Positions 23,857 to 25,776 of a DNA stretch of 25,776 bases are shown piece by piece (position 1 is the first letter of the stretch; every line of letters begins with the position of its first letter). The notes beneath the pieces are model-generated. The model was given only the letters and a program-made list of their open reading frames with translations. It was not told the origin of the DNA and searched no databases. The stretch spans positions 1 to 25,776 of the forward strand of contig JBKCTV010000038.1 of NCBI GenBank assembly GCA_046318595.1, written 5' to 3'. The translations under genes were made by a program, and so were the position numbers. Origin of the DNA: DAITMV01 sp046318595. Lineage in GTDB: Bacteria; Pseudomonadota; Gammaproteobacteria; Burkholderiales; Burkholderiaceae_B.

Positions 23857-24183
23857 TTACTGTGAAAGATAGTTCTCATCGAGCACGTCCATGGTGCGCA
23901 GCCTGCGCTGGTGGGTTACCGTCTGTTCATCCAGCCCAGGGATTGCAACCGTCTGAAGCCAACGCAAAACGCCCAGCTTGGAGTCGGGCTCGCACAAGCG
24001 ATTAAACACCATGGCTTTGATGATCTGCTGATAATCGGTGGTGCTTGCTTGTTGGTCAAAAGTCTTTTCAATTCGCTCAAAGCCCAACTCGGCCCAAAAA
24101 CAGTCCAAAGCCCACACATCGCCCAGCGCTTTAGAGGATTCAAACCGGATGGCCGCATCAAGCGCCTTTTTTTGGCGATTGGC
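23857..24183 (-). pseudogene. Transposase fragment, IS4/IS1634-like
   Basis: On the minus strand the frame is open from about 24183 to TAA at 23857, some 108 codons. It reads A-L-G-D-V-W-A-L-D-C-F-W-A-E-L-G-F, then I-I-K-A-M-V-F-N-R-L-C-E-P-D-S-K-L-G-V-L-R-W-L and R-T-M-D-V-L-D. This resembles the region before the first catalytic Asp of IS1634/IS4-type DDE transposases. Upstream is an in-frame TAA, and the catalytic core downstream is missing, so only a fragment remains. No terminal inverted repeats were found. It lies between the DUF1501 gene and the LRR gene and suggests that segment arrived or was rearranged by an IS. Confidence 0.7.
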
Positions 24184-24364
24184 TTATCGGCGACTGGCTT
24201 TGCCGCGTTTTTAACGGCAGTTGGCGACGTTCTTCGCGGATTGTCGGTGTCGAGCGCTCAATCACGCTGAATGGTCGGTGGTTCTGGCGGCTCCTGCTGT
24301 CGATTTGAAGGGCTGTGCGGGAATTTTGCAGGGGCGGCCATATAGGCTCTTACATGAGGTAAAA

Positions 24365-25776
24365 ATGGTTGGATCTTTTCCCTGTTCTGGGGGCAGAAGG
24401 CAGGTTCCGGTAGTCGAAGCGGATGACGTCGACCCCTCGATCGCCACTGATCGCAATAACATTACGCAGGCAAGCAGGCTTGAACAAGCGCCGGCGCTAA
24501 GTCGCACAGCGTTTGCAGAAAAACTGGACGAATGGGTTCGCGATGCCGCCCGCTACGAAAACCGCGCAACCGCAAGAGATCGCATGATGGCGTGTTTTGA
24601 TGCGCAGCTAAATGACCCCTCGTCTGTTGATGCCTTATCGTTGGACCTGAGTCTGTTAGACCTAAGAACTGTGCCGCCCGAGATTGGTCAGTTGGTTAAT
24701 CTGACGACCTTGCAGCTTGCTAATAATCGATTTGAAAGCGTGCCGCCCGAGATTTTTCGGCTGGTTAATCTGAACACCTTGGATCTTTCTGAGAATGAAC
24801 TTCAAAGCGTGCCGCCCGAGATTGGCCAGTTGGTTAATCTGACGACCTTGAAGCTTGCTTATAATCGACTTGAAAGCTTGCCGCCCGATTTTGGTCAGTT
24901 GGTTAATCTGACGGCCTTGAAGCTTGCTAATAATCTATTTGAAAGCGTGCCGCCCGAGATTTTTCGGCTGGTTAATCTGAACACCTTGGATCTTTCTGAG
25001 AATGAACTTCAAAGCGTGCCGCCCGAGATTGGTCGGCTGGTTAATCTGACGGACTTAGATCTTTGTAGTAATCGACTTCAAAGCCTGCCGCCCGAGATTG
25101 GTAAGCTGGTTAATCTGGCGATCTTTTATATTAGTCGTAATCAACTTCAGAGCCTGCCGCCCGAGATTGGTAAGCTGGTTAAGCTGGCGAGCTTTTATAT
25201 TAGTGGTAATCAACTTCAAAGCGTGCCGCCCGAGATTGGTAAGCTGGTTAAGCTGACGGACTTTGGTCTTGCTGGTAATCAACTTCAAAGCGTGCCGCCC
25301 GAGATGGGTCTGCTGGTTAATCTGACGACCTTGATTCTTGCTGACAATCACTTTCAAAGCATGCCGCCCGAGATTTTTCGGCTGATTGACCTGAAGAAAT
25401 TGAGTCTTAGTGATAATCAACTTCAAAGCTTGCCGCCCGAGATTTGTGAGCTGGTTAATCTGACAGAGTTGTACCTTTACAATAATCAACTTCAAAGCCT
25501 GCCTGGCAGCATCGTCGACTTACCGGCGACGTGCGCTATCTTTTTAGGAAACAACCCATTACCTCCCACCGTAATCGAACAACTCGGTAATGCTATTCGG
25601 CAAAGGCGGGCAAGCGACCCAACACGCGGACCCCGCATTGACCATACGATGGCAGCCGGTCCCGCGCCAGTTGCGCGCCCTCTCAGCGAAGAGGTCGCCG
25701 CTTGGCGCACCGAAGGCGGTCGCCCATGCTCACCGGATGAGATGGCGCACTGGCAAACCGCTACGACTGGCGTTGC
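24365..25776 (+). CDS. Leucine-rich-repeat protein, probable NEL-type E3 ligase effector, 3' end cut by window edge
   Basis: 470 codons are visible with no stop before the window end. ATG 24365 has GAGG five bases upstream. Residues 1-90 are polar with no classic signal peptide and contain L-D-E-W-V-R-D-A-A-R then R-D-R-M-M-A-C-F. From 103 there are twelve 23-residue LRRs of the form (V/L)-P-P-E-I-G-x-L-V-N-L-T-x-L-x-L-x-x-N-x-L-x-S, then a cap (L-P-G-S-I-V-D-L-P-A-T-C, G-N-N-P-L) at 379-405. From 438, R-P-L-S-E-E-V-A-A-W resembles the beginning of the NEL domain of IpaH/SspH-type bacterial ubiquitin ligases, whose catalytic Cys would lie beyond the window. That would make it a type III effector acting in a host cell. 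LRR is certain; NEL is likely but not provable here. Confidence 0.75.
   Translation, partial: MVGSFPCSGGRRQVPVVEADDVDPSIATDRNNITQASRLEQAPALSRTAFAEKLDEWVRDAARYENRATARDRMMACFDAQLNDPSSVDALSLDLSLLDLRTVPPEIGQLVNLTTLQLANNRFESVPPEIFRLVNLNTLDLSENELQSVPPEIGQLVNLTTLKLAYNRLESLPPDFGQLVNLTALKLANNLFESVPPEIFRLVNLNTLDLSENELQSVPPEIGRLVNLTDLDLCSNRLQSLPPEIGKLVNLAIFYISRNQLQSLPPEIGKLVKLASFYISGNQLQSVPPEIGKLVKLTDFGLAGNQLQSVPPEMGLLVNLTTLILADNHFQSMPPEIFRLIDLKKLSLSDNQLQSLPPEICELVNLTELYLYNNQLQSLPGSIVDLPATCAIFLGNNPLPPTVIEQLGNAIRQRRASDPTRGPRIDHTMAAGPAPVARPLSEEVAAWRTEGGRPCSPDEMAHWQTATTGV
24671..25507 (+). repeat. Array of 69-bp LRR-coding repeats with internal duplication
   Basis: Twelve tandem 69-bp units, each starting near GTG/CTG-CCG-CCC-GAG-AT, lie at regular spacing from 24671, plus a capping unit at 25499. 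Units at 24715-24825 and 24922-25032 are almost identical over 111 bp (one mismatch noticed) and exactly 207 bp (three units) apart. This indicates a recent three-unit duplication or conversion. Confidence 0.85.

Noticed and set aside
24220..24364. Search for a plant-pathogen-type effector promoter box (TTCG-N16-TTCG) upstream of the LRR gene
   Set aside because: Only a single TTCG is present; no paired box at the required spacing, so no type III regulon claim can be made.
24262..24507. 81-codon minus-strand frame across the start of the LRR gene
   Set aside because: It overlaps the LRR N-terminus, which has a good ribosome binding site and a long open frame; the minus frame shows no family features.
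25055..25495. Minus-strand frame of regular repeats (Q-L-N-Q-L-T-N-L-G-R) opposite the LRR gene
   Set aside because: It is the mirror of the 69-bp LRR repeats; its regularity comes from the coding strand, and it has no start context of its own.

Overview
The window looks like a betaproteobacterial chromosome. The core is an uninterrupted + strand run of housekeeping genes in an order I know from Betaproteobacteria: leuC-leuD-leuB-asd-fimV-truA-trpF-trpB-trpA-accD-folC-dedD-like-cvpA-purF, followed by lysC and tRNA-Ser(GCU). The genus cannot be fixed from sequence alone. A possible LRR/NEL effector at the right edge hints at a host-associated or eukaryote-exposed lifestyle.

Positions 1-2291 are a decayed integron. 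A truncated, frameshifted integron integrase (1795-2291, +) is divergent from a gene cassette (465-1659) whose gene (522-1580, -) encodes a 352-residue protein with a C-terminal HEPN-like R-N-x3-H motif. It resembles the AbiJ/STM4504-like families. The cassette is bounded by integron core sites (GTTAGGC/GCCTAAC and GTTGGAC) and carries an almost perfectly palindromic attC-like hairpin at 459-514. Further out, an IS3-type fragment has cut into a second attC-like site, which directly follows the 3' part of a PIN-domain toxin gene (1-288, +).

Positions 2397-19732 are core genome. They start with an M48 lipoprotein metallopeptidase. Next come the leucine branch (LeuC/LeuD isomerase, LeuB dehydrogenase), aspartate-semialdehyde dehydrogenase, FimV, tRNA pseudouridine synthase TruA, and the last tryptophan steps (TrpF, TrpB, TrpA). 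Then follow AccD, FolC, a SPOR-domain divisome protein, CvpA, PurF and aspartokinase. Many junctions are 1-nt gaps or 4-nt overlaps (leuB/asd, trpB/trpA, trpA/accD, accD/folC, dedD/cvpA), so translational coupling is likely. LysC and Asd are the first and second steps of the aspartate family pathway, but they lie at opposite ends of the block.

Positions 19733-25776, just past tRNA-Ser and its terminator, are an accessory region with visibly more AT-rich sequence. It holds a small glycine-zipper lipoprotein, a DUF1800/DUF1501 secreted protein pair, an IS transposase fragment, and a long leucine-rich-repeat protein. That protein runs off the right edge just where an IpaH/SspH-type NEL E3 ubiquitin-ligase domain appears to begin. 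Its LRR array shows recent internal duplication. The most interesting items are the integron-borne HEPN candidate, the symmetric attC-like site and the LRR/NEL effector candidate.
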